From NCBI GenBank assembly GCA_026982555.1, contig JALSGT010000011.1, positions 1 through 32,805 on the forward strand: a stretch of DNA of 32,805 bases. Direction: 5' to 3'. This document shows, piece after piece, positions 1 to 7,228 of this stretch. The notes under the pieces are model-generated. The model searched no databases, had not been told where the DNA came from, and was given only the letters and a program-made list of their open reading frames with translations. The translations under genes were made by a program, and so were the position numbers. The stretch's first letter is position 1. The number at the start of each line of letters is the position of its first letter. This DNA is from Chromatiales bacterium. Its GTDB lineage: Bacteria > Pseudomonadota > Gammaproteobacteria > SZUA-152.

Positions 1-951
1 CTGGCGGTTGAGCATTTCAAGGCCATCAACAGTCACTTGAAAAATGGCCAGGTAGACATCGGCCAGTTAATTATTGTCACACCCCCGAACAGCCAACAGT
101 GCAGCCGCTTTGAAGCTGACCTGATGGATGCTGCCGCTCTGGTGGATCAAAAGCTGGCAGAACTCTCGGAAGCCGACCGGCAAATTATCGCAGACAATTA
201 TCAACTGCTCAGCAACATCGCCAGCGCAGGCGGTAACGGCTATGGCGCAACACTGGTGTATTTTGGCCATCATCTGAACCGCATCAAACATATTTTACAG
301 CAGATAGAGAACGTGTACGTACAAACCTACAATGCCACCGGAAAGCTTGGCTCAACCGACTTTTTCCAGTTCAGAAAACAACTGTTCATGCGGCTTGACA
401 GCACTCTGAACAGCTTTATCGGCAGCGCACGCATGGGTTATACCCTGGATCAGACACGCATCAAAAACAGTCTTGGCCTCAACACCAAAAGCATCCTGCA
501 CCAGTGGAAACAACAGCCTGGTACAGTCACCAGCGTACCGGGGTTTGCCAAAAACTATAACGAAGTCACTAAACTCTCCGGTATCCTCAAAAATGCCGGT
601 TATGTGGGCATTGCCCTGAACGTAGGGCAAAGCGGCATCAAAATTCACGAAGCGTGTACCGTCGGTGCAGATTTGTCATGTGGCAAGACCACTGCGGGTG
701 AGAGTGGGCGGTTAGTCGGGAGTATTGGTGGTGCTTTCGGCGGTGCCCATTATGGCGCTATTGCCGGATATGGTATTTGTAGCCTGGTTCTCGGCATTCC
801 ATCCGGTGGTACCAGTTTATTTTGGTGTGGCATTGTGGCAGGGGTAGCGGGGGGGTATGCGGGGGGGACAGGGGGTGGCGCAGCTCTTAAACATATCAAC
901 GAGAGGCTGTACGATGGCGGTGAGGTACTGTATGGAACTATTTACCAGTAG
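1..951 (+). CDS. Glycine-zipper, probably pore-forming toxin/effector, 3' part
   Basis: The reading frame is open from the first base, so the true start lies outside the window; the TTG at 37 is not a convincing start. The first ~25 residues resemble the second half of a LysM-like repeat (an N-hL...GQ-l pattern). A mostly helical middle follows (about residues 25-160, counted from the TTG), then a C-terminal region (about 185-285) of hydrophobic, Gly-rich segments with many GxxxG-like spacings, ending in a short polar tail. This matches the general design of glycine-zipper pore-forming effectors such as type VI secretion Tse4-like toxins, but no family motif is decisive. A small membrane-protein gene starts 11 bp downstream, as expected for a toxin/immunity pair. 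Codons 270-280 contain two 7-G runs. Alternatives are a glycine-zipper outer-membrane or surface protein. The function is inferred from layout and composition. Confidence 0.5.
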   Translation: MAVEHFKAINSHLKNGQVDIGQLIIVTPPNSQQCSRFEADLMDAAALVDQKLAELSEADRQIIADNYQLLSNIASAGGNGYGATLVYFGHHLNRIKHILQQIENVYVQTYNATGKLGSTDFFQFRKQLFMRLDSTLNSFIGSARMGYTLDQTRIKNSLGLNTKSILHQWKQQPGTVTSVPGFAKNYNEVTKLSGILKNAGYVGIALNVGQSGIKIHEACTVGADLSCGKTTAGESGRLVGSIGGAFGGAHYGAIAGYGICSLVLGIPSGGTSLFWCGIVAGVAGGYAGGTGGGAALKHINERLYDGGEVLYGTIYQ

Positions 952-962
952 AGAATATACCA

Positions 963-1316
963 ATGTCACTTGATCTGGTTATCAGTTTTGTTTTGGCAGT
1001 ATTGTTTGTTATCTCAACATTTTTAATGATTCCACTGTTATTTTACATTGCCCGCACCCGCATTAAAGAAATGGATAAAGTAGTTTACGGATTTGAGTTT
1101 CCGAACGACAACATATTTTCTGTATTTTTTCGTGTACCTAATTATAGTCTTATTTTTTTGTGGAAACTTTATGCAGAAAAAAATGGTTTCAAAGAGAAGA
1201 TTGCACACTTGGATAAAGGATTTCGCTGGCCATTTGTTGCCGTTTCTTTGCTGTCGGCCTTTAATATTTTTTTAATTATCATTATGACGTTATTTATAAA
1301 TTATGGCATTATTTAA
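963..1316 (+). CDS. Small two-helix membrane protein, candidate immunity protein
   Basis: The 117-residue protein has a long hydrophobic helix near the N-terminus (about residues 5-30) and another at the C-terminus (about 92-115). Between them is a ~60-residue polar and aromatic section that may include a third, weaker membrane-dipping segment. The gene begins 11 bp after the stop of the upstream glycine-zipper protein, so co-transcription is likely. Its base composition is clearly AT-richer than glgP and the other core genes, a sign of acquisition. Small integral membrane proteins encoded directly after pore-forming toxins usually act as cognate immunity proteins in the inner membrane; that role is inferred here. 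No conserved family was recognised. An unrelated small membrane protein remains possible. Confidence 0.5.
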   Translation: MSLDLVISFVLAVLFVISTFLMIPLLFYIARTRIKEMDKVVYGFEFPNDNIFSVFFRVPNYSLIFLWKLYAEKNGFKEKIAHLDKGFRWPFVAVSLLSAFNIFLIIIMTLFINYGII

Positions 1317-1621
1317 AAACAGAAATTTTCAATCATGGTCTTGGCCTCAACACCAAACGCATCCTGCACCAGTGGAAACAGCAAACCGGGTTTTACTAAA
1401 ACGCTCAGCTGCCTGGGTCTTGTTTCTTTTTTATCACTCCCCAACCTTTGGTTTGTATTTAAAAAATCAGGCCGGGTCCTTGCAGCAAAATACGGTAATA
1501 CGGTAATTTTTTCATCCAGAATGGGTGAGATTTCCTATAATGGGTCACGCACACCATACTCTGGTGATTATGGTGTATAAATTACAGGCCGGGTTACGGC
1601 CAATAACCAACGGGTGGCTCT
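1317..1621. other. AT-rich non-coding stretch before glgP
   Basis: Apart from the duplicated toxin-linker fragment (1337-1399), no gene is supported. Overlapping short frames at 1303-1506 and 1335-1580 lack ribosome binding sites and recognisable content. An 8-bp-armed inverted repeat (1551-1558 with 1569-1576, 10-base loop) sits 45 bp before glgP; it could be a weak stem or operator, and has no following T-run. A GGGTGG at 1611-1616 is the probable ribosome binding site of glgP. Confidence 0.4.
1337..1399 (+). pseudogene. Orphan fragment of the toxin linker (duplicated copy)
   Basis: Bases 1338-1389 repeat bases 470-521 of the upstream toxin gene with about five mismatches in 52. In the toxin's reading frame the fragment encodes GLGLNTKRILHQWKQQTG, against SLGLNTKSILHQWKQQPG in the intact gene, and then stops at TAA (1397-1399). 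Outside the matched segment there is little similarity, apart from a possible continuation of about 15 bases if 21 bases were deleted. The fragment lies after the immunity-like gene, where polymorphic toxin loci carry displaced C-terminal cassettes. Bases 1400-1580 stay open in another frame, which could be a frameshifted remnant of an alternative toxin tip, but nothing there is recognisable. Confidence 0.55.
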
Positions 1622-4180
1622 ATGGCAGGAAAACGTTTTTCACTTGAGGTTCAGCCCCACGTTCCAGAGCGTCTGAGTCGCCTCAACGAGCTGGCAAATG
1701 ATCTTCTGTACAGCTGGGATCGTCAGGTGCGAGGACTGTTTTACCACCTGGATTCGACGCTCTGGTCAGAGTGTCGCCACAGCCCTAAAGTCTTCATGCG
1801 TCGTATTTCCCAGGCGCGTCTGGAGCAGGTGGTCGAAGACCGTATTTTCATGGAAGATTACGAACGCGCGCTGTCCGCCTATGATATTTACCACCAGAAA
1901 AACCGCCATCCCAGTGTTTCGACGCTGTTGGACGATGAACAGGATCTGGTGGCCTATTTTTGTGCCGAGTTTGGTTTGCACGAAAGTGTACCGATTTATT
2001 CGGGTGGATTGGGGATACTGGCAGGAGACCATTGCAAGGCAGCCAGCGATCTCGGACTCCCCTTTGTCGCCGTCGGGCTGCTTTATCGCCAGGGCTATTT
2101 TAACCAGACCATTGATGGTCAGGGCAATCAGATTGCCCATTACACTCCGGCCAATTTTGATGACCTGCCCATCGTGCCGGCAAAGGATGGAGAAGGCAGG
2201 GAACTGCATGTACAGGTCAAATTACCAGGGCGCATGCTGGAGCTGAAGGTCTGGGAGGCGAAGGCCGGTCATATTACCCTCTACTTGCTGGACAGTGATG
2301 TGCCAGGAAACGAGGAAGAGGATCGATTGATTACCCGTCAGCTGTATGGCGGTGATATCAATACCCGCATCCAGCAGGAAATTGTGCTGGGTATCGGTGG
2401 GGTGCGTGCGCTACGTGCGCTGGGCCTAAAACCGACCGTTTGGCATATCAACGAAGGACATGCCGCTTTTCAGATTTTGGAACGCTGCCGCGAACACACT
2501 CTGGATGCCATGGATTTTAGCGCAGCCCTGGAGCTGGTGGCAGCGAATACGGTATTTACCACGCATACACCAGTACCGGCCGGCCATGATATTTTTGATC
2601 ATCACCAATTCAGCAGTTACTTCAAAAATTTCGTCAATGATTTGCATGAAGAGCTGGATCACATTCTTGAGCTGGGAGCCAGTCCGGATAACCCGGGTAG
2701 CTTCAACATGACAGCGCTCGCCCTGCGTGGTTCGCGTTTTCATAATGGCGTCAGCCGCATTCATGGAACAGTGGCTTCTCAAAACGAAGGTTATGTGTGG
2801 CCGCAAATCCCACACCCGGAAAACCCCATTCAGTACGTCACAAATGGCGTGCATCTGGCGACATTTCTAGCACGGGAATGGATCAACTTGTTTGATATGA
2901 CCTTTGATCGCAGCTGGCGCAATGAGCAATTGAATGAAGACTATTGGCAGCGTATTGATGAAATACCGGATCAGTCTTACTGGAGTATTCGCCAGACGCT
3001 GAAATCACGCCTGTTCACCGATGTGCGTGAACGTGTCACCCTGCAACTGGAGCGCAATGGTTGCGGTGAGTTCCATATCCAGCGTCTGACCAGCAATATT
3101 TCCGAACATCAAACTGATATTTTGACCCTGGGTTTTGCCCGGCGTTTTGCCACTTATAAGCGGGCGACCCTTTTGTTTTCCGACCCGGAGCGTTTGGCGC
3201 GTTTGCTGAACAATCCGGATCGTCCTGTGGTGATTTTATTTGCGGGCAAAGCCCATCCCAATGATCATCCCGGCCAGGAACTGATTCGAGCCATCCATCA
3301 TTTTTCCCGGCGTCCGGAATTTGAAGGCAAGATTATTCTACTGGAAGGCTATGATCTGGCACTGGCCCGAAAGCTGGTAAGCGGAGTGGATGTCTGGGTC
3401 AATAATCCGGAATACCCCATGGAGGCCAGTGGCACCTCCGGTGAAAAGGCCGGGCTCAATGGCGTGCTTAATCTCAGTGTGCTGGATGGCTGGTGGGGTG
3501 AAGGTTACAACGGCGACAATGGCTGGGGTATTGTCCCTCATGGTGAGGATTACGATGCAGACTTCCGCAATCATGAAGAAGGGGAGGCGTTACTGGACAT
3601 CCTGGAGCGCGATATCATCCCGACTTATTACGCACGCAATGGCTTTGGTTATTCGGAAGAATGGGTTCGGTTGTCAAAGAGTTCCATGAAGTCTATTTTA
3701 CCGCATTTTAATTCGCAACGTATGGTTATGGATTATGTGGAAAAATTTTATGCCCCGGCCAGCCTGCAACACCGTAAACTAAAAAAAGACCAGGCCAATC
3801 CGGCGAAGGAACTGGCTGCCTGGAAACAGAAAATCAGTGAACGCTGGCCTCAGGTCAGTATGCAGCGCATCGATACAGCCCCGGAACAACTCATGTATGG
3901 TGAAACCCTGAAGATTCAGATCAGTGTTTATCTGGATGGACTGGAGTCCAGCGACATTGTGGTGGAGTGTCTGGTGGGTACGACGACAGTTCACGAGGAA
4001 TTCGTTGTGCAAATGCGCGTCCCATTGCAACCTGATGGTGAAAAAGTCGATAAACAACAGGTTTTTACCCTGAACCTGGAGCCTGTATTGTCCGGCTTAC
4101 AACATTATAAAATCCGCGCTTATCCATATCATGTTTTGCAGGCGCATCCCTTTGAGACCGGGTATATGATCTGGCTCTAA
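1622..4180 (+). CDS. glgP: Alpha-glucan (glycogen/maltodextrin) phosphorylase
   Basis: The enzyme cleaves alpha-1,4-glucans with phosphate to release glucose-1-phosphate in the cytoplasm (GT35 family, PLP-dependent). The 852-residue protein belongs to the shorter bacterial/archaeal branch: the N-terminal region has the DUF3417-like pattern around LSRLNELANDLLYSW, which classic muscle/E. coli MalP enzymes lack. Catalytic core segments include the Gly-rich YSGGLGILAGDH region, HINEGHAAF, and the PLP site EASGTSGEKAGLNG with K609 as the Schiff-base lysine. The usual Met before the lysine is Glu here. A C-terminal beta-rich extension (about 735-852) is present. No glgA, glgB, glgC or malQ lies nearby, so the gene stands alone. 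It is preceded by mobile-looking toxin DNA but has normal composition. Confidence 0.93.
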   Translation: MAGKRFSLEVQPHVPERLSRLNELANDLLYSWDRQVRGLFYHLDSTLWSECRHSPKVFMRRISQARLEQVVEDRIFMEDYERALSAYDIYHQKNRHPSVSTLLDDEQDLVAYFCAEFGLHESVPIYSGGLGILAGDHCKAASDLGLPFVAVGLLYRQGYFNQTIDGQGNQIAHYTPANFDDLPIVPAKDGEGRELHVQVKLPGRMLELKVWEAKAGHITLYLLDSDVPGNEEEDRLITRQLYGGDINTRIQQEIVLGIGGVRALRALGLKPTVWHINEGHAAFQILERCREHTLDAMDFSAALELVAANTVFTTHTPVPAGHDIFDHHQFSSYFKNFVNDLHEELDHILELGASPDNPGSFNMTALALRGSRFHNGVSRIHGTVASQNEGYVWPQIPHPENPIQYVTNGVHLATFLAREWINLFDMTFDRSWRNEQLNEDYWQRIDEIPDQSYWSIRQTLKSRLFTDVRERVTLQLERNGCGEFHIQRLTSNISEHQTDILTLGFARRFATYKRATLLFSDPERLARLLNNPDRPVVILFAGKAHPNDHPGQELIRAIHHFSRRPEFEGKIILLEGYDLALARKLVSGVDVWVNNPEYPMEASGTSGEKAGLNGVLNLSVLDGWWGEGYNGDNGWGIVPHGEDYDADFRNHEEGEALLDILERDIIPTYYARNGFGYSEEWVRLSKSSMKSILPHFNSQRMVMDYVEKFYAPASLQHRKLKKDQANPAKELAAWKQKISERWPQVSMQRIDTAPEQLMYGETLKIQISVYLDGLESSDIVVECLVGTTTVHEEFVVQMRVPLQPDGEKVDKQQVFTLNLEPVLSGLQHYKIRAYPYHVLQAHPFETGYMIWL

Positions 4181-4586
4181 TGGTATTTTAGGTTTTTTCA
4201 CTTTTTGCGGGAACTGGAAAACGAGATCTGTAGCATAAAGAAAAAGAGCTGGAAACTTAACATTAAGTTAGGGCTGGAAGTGCTTCCTGTATTTGCAATG
4301 TTACCGTTGCATGCGCCAGCCAGGAGCAGGTTTTTCTCGCTGACAGAACTTATCCCGGGGTGTTTGTTTTTTGTTCCCGCCCAAAAATCTACAACCCGGG
4401 TTCCACCGGTCTTTATCTGATTGTATATACAGTAATTTATGTATGCGGTAACGCATGATGATAGAGGAAAATTTTGTGGTGTCTTTTCAGGTATTTTTTC
4501 CTGCTGATTTGGAGTTTCTGGATATTCAAGTTGTAAAACATTGAGCATAAATCATACGAAGGGGTTTGCAATTTGCAATCCAATAA

Positions 4587-4621
4587 AATGCATATTGCGA
4601 ATAATGTTTGCAATATGCATT
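4587..4621. repeat. Strong intergenic palindrome/hairpin
   Basis: Perfect 12-base arms: AATGCATATTGC (4587-4598) pairs with GCAATATGCATT (4610-4621). Two further A-T pairs inside, after a G-T wobble, leave a 5-base loop. Just upstream lies a TTTGCAATTTGCAAT direct repeat (4565-4579) that shares the TTTGCAAT core with the right arm (4607-4614). No T-run follows on either strand, so it is a regulator site or an RNA structure rather than a classic terminator. Confidence 0.55.
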
Positions 4622-4801
4622 ATTGTTTTGTTGCTTTTGATGCAGATATACAGGGTTTTTTTGTATTATATGAGCGTTACGGGTTGTTCAATCTTCCGGT
4701 AACAATTTCATGTTATCCAGAGGCAATGTTCCATCTTTTAATTCAAGTTAGCGCCCTGCTCAGGTTACCAAACCAACGTAAAGCTTGAACAATTACACCT
4801 A

Positions 4802-4830
4802 TTGCTGGTAAGTAATTACGTATATAGAAT
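4802..4830 (+). promoter_or_regulatory. Sigma-70-like promoter for the V4R-like gene
   Basis: A -35 box TTGCTG (4802-4807) and a -10 box TAGAAT (4825-4830) are separated by exactly 17 bases. The leader to the ATG at 4897 would be about 60 bases, ending in a strong GGAGG ribosome binding site (4886-4890). Confidence 0.5.
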
Positions 4831-4896
4831 AGAGCGGATAGAAAATGTTGCCGAGAATTGGCTGATATCCAAATTATGAAATATACGGAGGTTTAA

Positions 4897-5370
4897 ATGG
4901 GTGTGTTAAGGGCCGAATTAGGCGACTTCAGTAGTGTTGCTTGTTTGAAAGCAATTATCGTGGGTATAGAAGGTGCGTTAGGTGAAAAAGCGACGGCCAT
5001 TGCACTCATTGCGGCTGGTCGTGCCAGAGGGCGGCAGGTAATAGAACAACTCCATCTGACCGGCAAACAGTTATCATTACAGGATTTATCCGCCAGAGTT
5101 GCTGAGGTGCTGGGTAAAGATGGTACGCGTTTGCTGATTCTTCATAAAATGGAGAAGACGGATGATGGTTATAAAACGTATTCGACGGATACGGTTTGTT
5201 CCGCGGGTGAGCCATCACAAGGCTCAGAGCGTAAATGCGCCTTTACACTTGGTGTGCTGCAAGGCGTACTTGAAGCCGTCTATGGTGGACGATTTCGTGG
5301 CAAGCATACAGACTCCGTATTACGAGGTGGTGAGTTTGATGTATTTGAATATGAGTTGATCATTCGTTGA
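4897..5370 (+). CDS. V4R-like small-ligand-binding domain protein (conserved hypothetical)
   Basis: This is a 157-residue soluble protein with no signal peptide or membrane helix. It starts at an ATG with a strong GGAGG ribosome binding site 6 bases upstream and its own promoter. The C-terminal half (about 114-157: C114, then a TLGVLQGVLEAVYG helix, an RGKH turn and an acidic-aromatic final strand) resembles the end of V4R / 4-vinyl-reductase-type domains, where a helix is followed by short strands. Such domains bind small hydrophobic ligands or serve as dimerising sensor modules. The N-terminal half has an Ala/Gly-rich helix (29-46). Three Cys residues (16, 101, 114) are not in a metal-binding pattern. 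It is monocistronic, facing the PIG-L gene across a hairpin. The molecular function is unknown and the V4R assignment is by pattern only. Confidence 0.5.
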   Translation: MGVLRAELGDFSSVACLKAIIVGIEGALGEKATAIALIAAGRARGRQVIEQLHLTGKQLSLQDLSARVAEVLGKDGTRLLILHKMEKTDDGYKTYSTDTVCSAGEPSQGSERKCAFTLGVLQGVLEAVYGGRFRGKHTDSVLRGGEFDVFEYELIIR

Positions 5371-5400
5371 CTGGGTCACTCTATTTTGATTCGTCAGGAA

Positions 5401-5458
5401 TGCATACGAAATAATATCCTTTAGCCGAATATCGAATCGGGATGTTATTTTGTGCGTG
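5401..5458. terminator. Hairpin between convergent genes, candidate bidirectional terminator
   Basis: A stem of about 15 pairs including three G-T wobbles joins 5405-5419 (around ACGAAATAATATCC) with 5440-5454 (around GGATGTTATTTTGT), with a 20-base loop. It sits between the stop of the plus-strand V4R-like gene (5370) and the stop of the minus-strand deacetylase (5525), where a shared terminator is expected. The arms are AT-rich but no clean T-run follows. Confidence 0.45.
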
Positions 5459-5524
5459 CCTCTTATGGGTATTGATCAGACAGGTTTTGTGCCTCGCTCT
5501 AATCTGCCAGGCTTACAGGCTCGG

Positions 5525-6193
5525 CTAAACAATTTCTTTTATTACCTGGAAGGCTTCGGCGGCCTGGCAGCCTGCGGCGGCTCCCCTTACTTTTGCAAGT
5601 GCGCTAATGGCATCCCGGCTGCGGGGAAAAGGAAAGTCATCCAGTTCATTTTCATAGAGGGTGAGTATTTCCAGTTTTTTTTCCAGATATATGCTGATGT
5701 CTACATAACGCTGAACAGGCATCCCCGAGCCATGTGCCGGCAGGGAAAAGTCAGTTTCCGAGGGTGTTTCATAACCATAAATACGGCGCACACTGGGGTA
5801 ACGAAACCATTTGCTACAGGCTTTGGCGGCTGTGGCTACTATGCGATGATCGGTGTGTATGTCGTCAGCATAAGGGATGTAAAGGGTATCAGGCTGCACC
5901 GCATTTACAACGTCACCCAGTGCGGTGATGATGTCACCCATGGGGAGGGTGTCCAGGCGGGTAGCGGGTAACCCGAGTTCATGACAGGCGGCAAACCCTG
6001 CGGCGTTATAGACCTGGGCAATTTGCCTGGAACGGTGTTGAATGGTGCCGGCGTCATAACCGTGTTGTTCATGCATGGCGGTGACAATTAACCAGTGTAC
6101 CGTATTGCCTTCTGCAATATGACGCAGCAACGTGCCGCCACAGCCAAGTATTTCATCATCGGGGTGCGGGGCGATGGCCAGAATAATGCTCAT
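5525..6193 (-). CDS. PIG-L/LmbE family deacetylase
   Basis: Members of this family are zinc-dependent N-deacetylases acting on GlcNAc-containing substrates: GlcNAc-PI, mycothiol and bacillithiol precursors, antibiotics, and surface sugars. The signature is complete. The N-terminal strand is followed by APHPDDE (about residues 8-14, zinc ligands His and Asp-Asp, with Asp as general base), and the second zinc motif HTDH lies near residues 115-118. The 222 residues match the single-domain bacterial length. There is no signal peptide, so it is cytoplasmic. It reads in the same direction as the anti-sigma gene upstream but 222 bases away, so it is probably a separate unit. No sugar or thiol biosynthesis gene is adjacent, so the substrate cannot be named. 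Confidence 0.88.
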   Translation of the reverse strand: MSIILAIAPHPDDEILGCGGTLLRHIAEGNTVHWLIVTAMHEQHGYDAGTIQHRSRQIAQVYNAAGFAACHELGLPATRLDTLPMGDIITALGDVVNAVQPDTLYIPYADDIHTDHRIVATAAKACSKWFRYPSVRRIYGYETPSETDFSLPAHGSGMPVQRYVDISIYLEKKLEILTLYENELDDFPFPRSRDAISALAKVRGAAAGCQAAEAFQVIKEIV

Positions 6194-6415
6194 ATCAGAA
6201 TATCCTTGTTGAGTGAAGTCGCTACGGGACAGAAAAACAACGATGCTCGAAAAGCGCTAAAATGTAACCCTGAAAACATAATTTTTATCAATGTGCTATT
6301 GCACCCTCTGCACGGTCAACTGCGGAATTTAGGGTAACTTCAGAAACATGTGTGAACCATGAGGTTACAGTGTTATAACATCATTGCCATCAAGTATTTC
6401 TGCGTAATCTCCTGT

Positions 6416-7228
6416 TTACTCCGGCTGAAGCAGTGTTCCATTTTTTCGGGGATGACACTGTGGAGGCAGGCCTCCATTGCAGATACAGGTAACATCGGGC
6501 GGGCAAAAACAAGGATCGGATATATATGCGCATCCCGGTCTGCTTTCACAGCTTTCTTTTGTATCCGAGTGTTGGATAAACCCGGTGTCACAACGATTTG
6601 TTGAGCGACGGCAAACAAATGTTTTTGGGTCATTTATCATCTCATTCATCACCAGACTGCATTGTTCAGAACCAAGACATGCACTGTGGCTTAACTGCTC
6701 ACAGTTTTCAACAGCTTTAGTGCCCAGGTCTTTTTTTAATCCGGTACTGAATTCTGCGCGGGTACCCGCCAGCCCGGGTGCAGACGCCAGACTTTTTTGA
6801 GAAGAGCGTTTGGCGGCTGTTGTTTTTTGTCGTTCTGCTTTTTGTTCTGTGTCGGTGTCAGTTTGAGCCATATCTGTGATTTCAGCTATCGATAGCTGAT
6901 CACGGGATGTTTCCCGGCTGGCAGCCGATTTTTTTCTTTCTTCAGCATGGATAACAGAGACATCAGGGCGGATGTCGGATACCGTCGGCGCTTCTTCGTG
7001 TATCAATGAAATCAGACTGACGCTCAATACCAGAACGGCAGCCATTGATACGGGCACAGCCCAGGGGAATCGTACACGCCGTGGCGTCGCGCGGACTGAA
7101 CGTATTGCCGCTGCGCGAATAGCTTGATCAATATGTTCAGGTGGTTGTGCCGTGCTGCCTGCATGATACAGGGCGCTGATTTTTTTATCGTCATTGAATT
7201 GATTGTCAGGTTGATCACTCACAAGCAT
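6416..7228 (-). CDS. Anti-sigma-factor-like membrane protein with 12-Cys exported domain
   Basis: A 270-residue single-pass protein. The N-terminal ~54 residues are cytoplasmic and carry an LYHAG...QPPEHIDQAIRAAA motif typical of small anti-sigma-like proteins encoded with ECF sigma factors; no HxxxCxxC zinc motif is present. The membrane helix is about 55-76. A low-complexity Lys/Thr/Ala/Gln-rich stalk (80-160) follows, then a compact cysteine-rich domain with Cys at 176, 184, 190, 206, 213, 227, 233, 240, 242, 248, 250 and 258. Twelve cysteines suggest up to six disulfides in the periplasm. The ATG (7228) overlaps the stop of the sigma gene (7219-7221), so translation is probably coupled. 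The role inferred is to hold the sigma factor and sense an envelope or redox signal through the Cys domain. The upstream sigma gene is interrupted. Confidence 0.6.
   Translation of the reverse strand: MLVSDQPDNQFNDDKKISALYHAGSTAQPPEHIDQAIRAAAIRSVRATPRRVRFPWAVPVSMAAVLVLSVSLISLIHEEAPTVSDIRPDVSVIHAEERKKSAASRETSRDQLSIAEITDMAQTDTDTEQKAERQKTTAAKRSSQKSLASAPGLAGTRAEFSTGLKKDLGTKAVENCEQLSHSACLGSEQCSLVMNEMINDPKTFVCRRSTNRCDTGFIQHSDTKESCESRPGCAYISDPCFCPPDVTCICNGGLPPQCHPRKNGTLLQPE

Larger units (their letters stand above)
4181..4896. other. Long intergenic region with palindrome and promoter
   Basis: No gene is supported in these 716 bases. Open frames at 4198-4548 (minus) and 4573-4788 (plus, TTG start) have no ribosome binding site, no recognisable protein content, and the second runs through a palindrome. 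Contents seen: a short ATGCG/CGCAT inverted repeat near 4441-4456, a strong hairpin at 4587-4621, and a sigma-70-like promoter at 4802-4830 serving the next gene. The region is AT-rich and may hold a small RNA or remnants of lost genes. Confidence 0.4.

Noticed and set aside
4198-4548. 116-codon minus-strand frame in the gap after glgP
   Set aside because: No ribosome binding site, low-complexity composition and no recognisable domain.
4573-4788. 71-codon TTG-start frame
   Set aside because: It runs through the 4587-4621 palindrome and has no ribosome binding site.
5450-5971. 173-codon plus-strand frame over the PIG-L gene
   Set aside because: The opposite strand carries intact HPDDE and HTDH deacetylase motifs, so this frame is a shadow.
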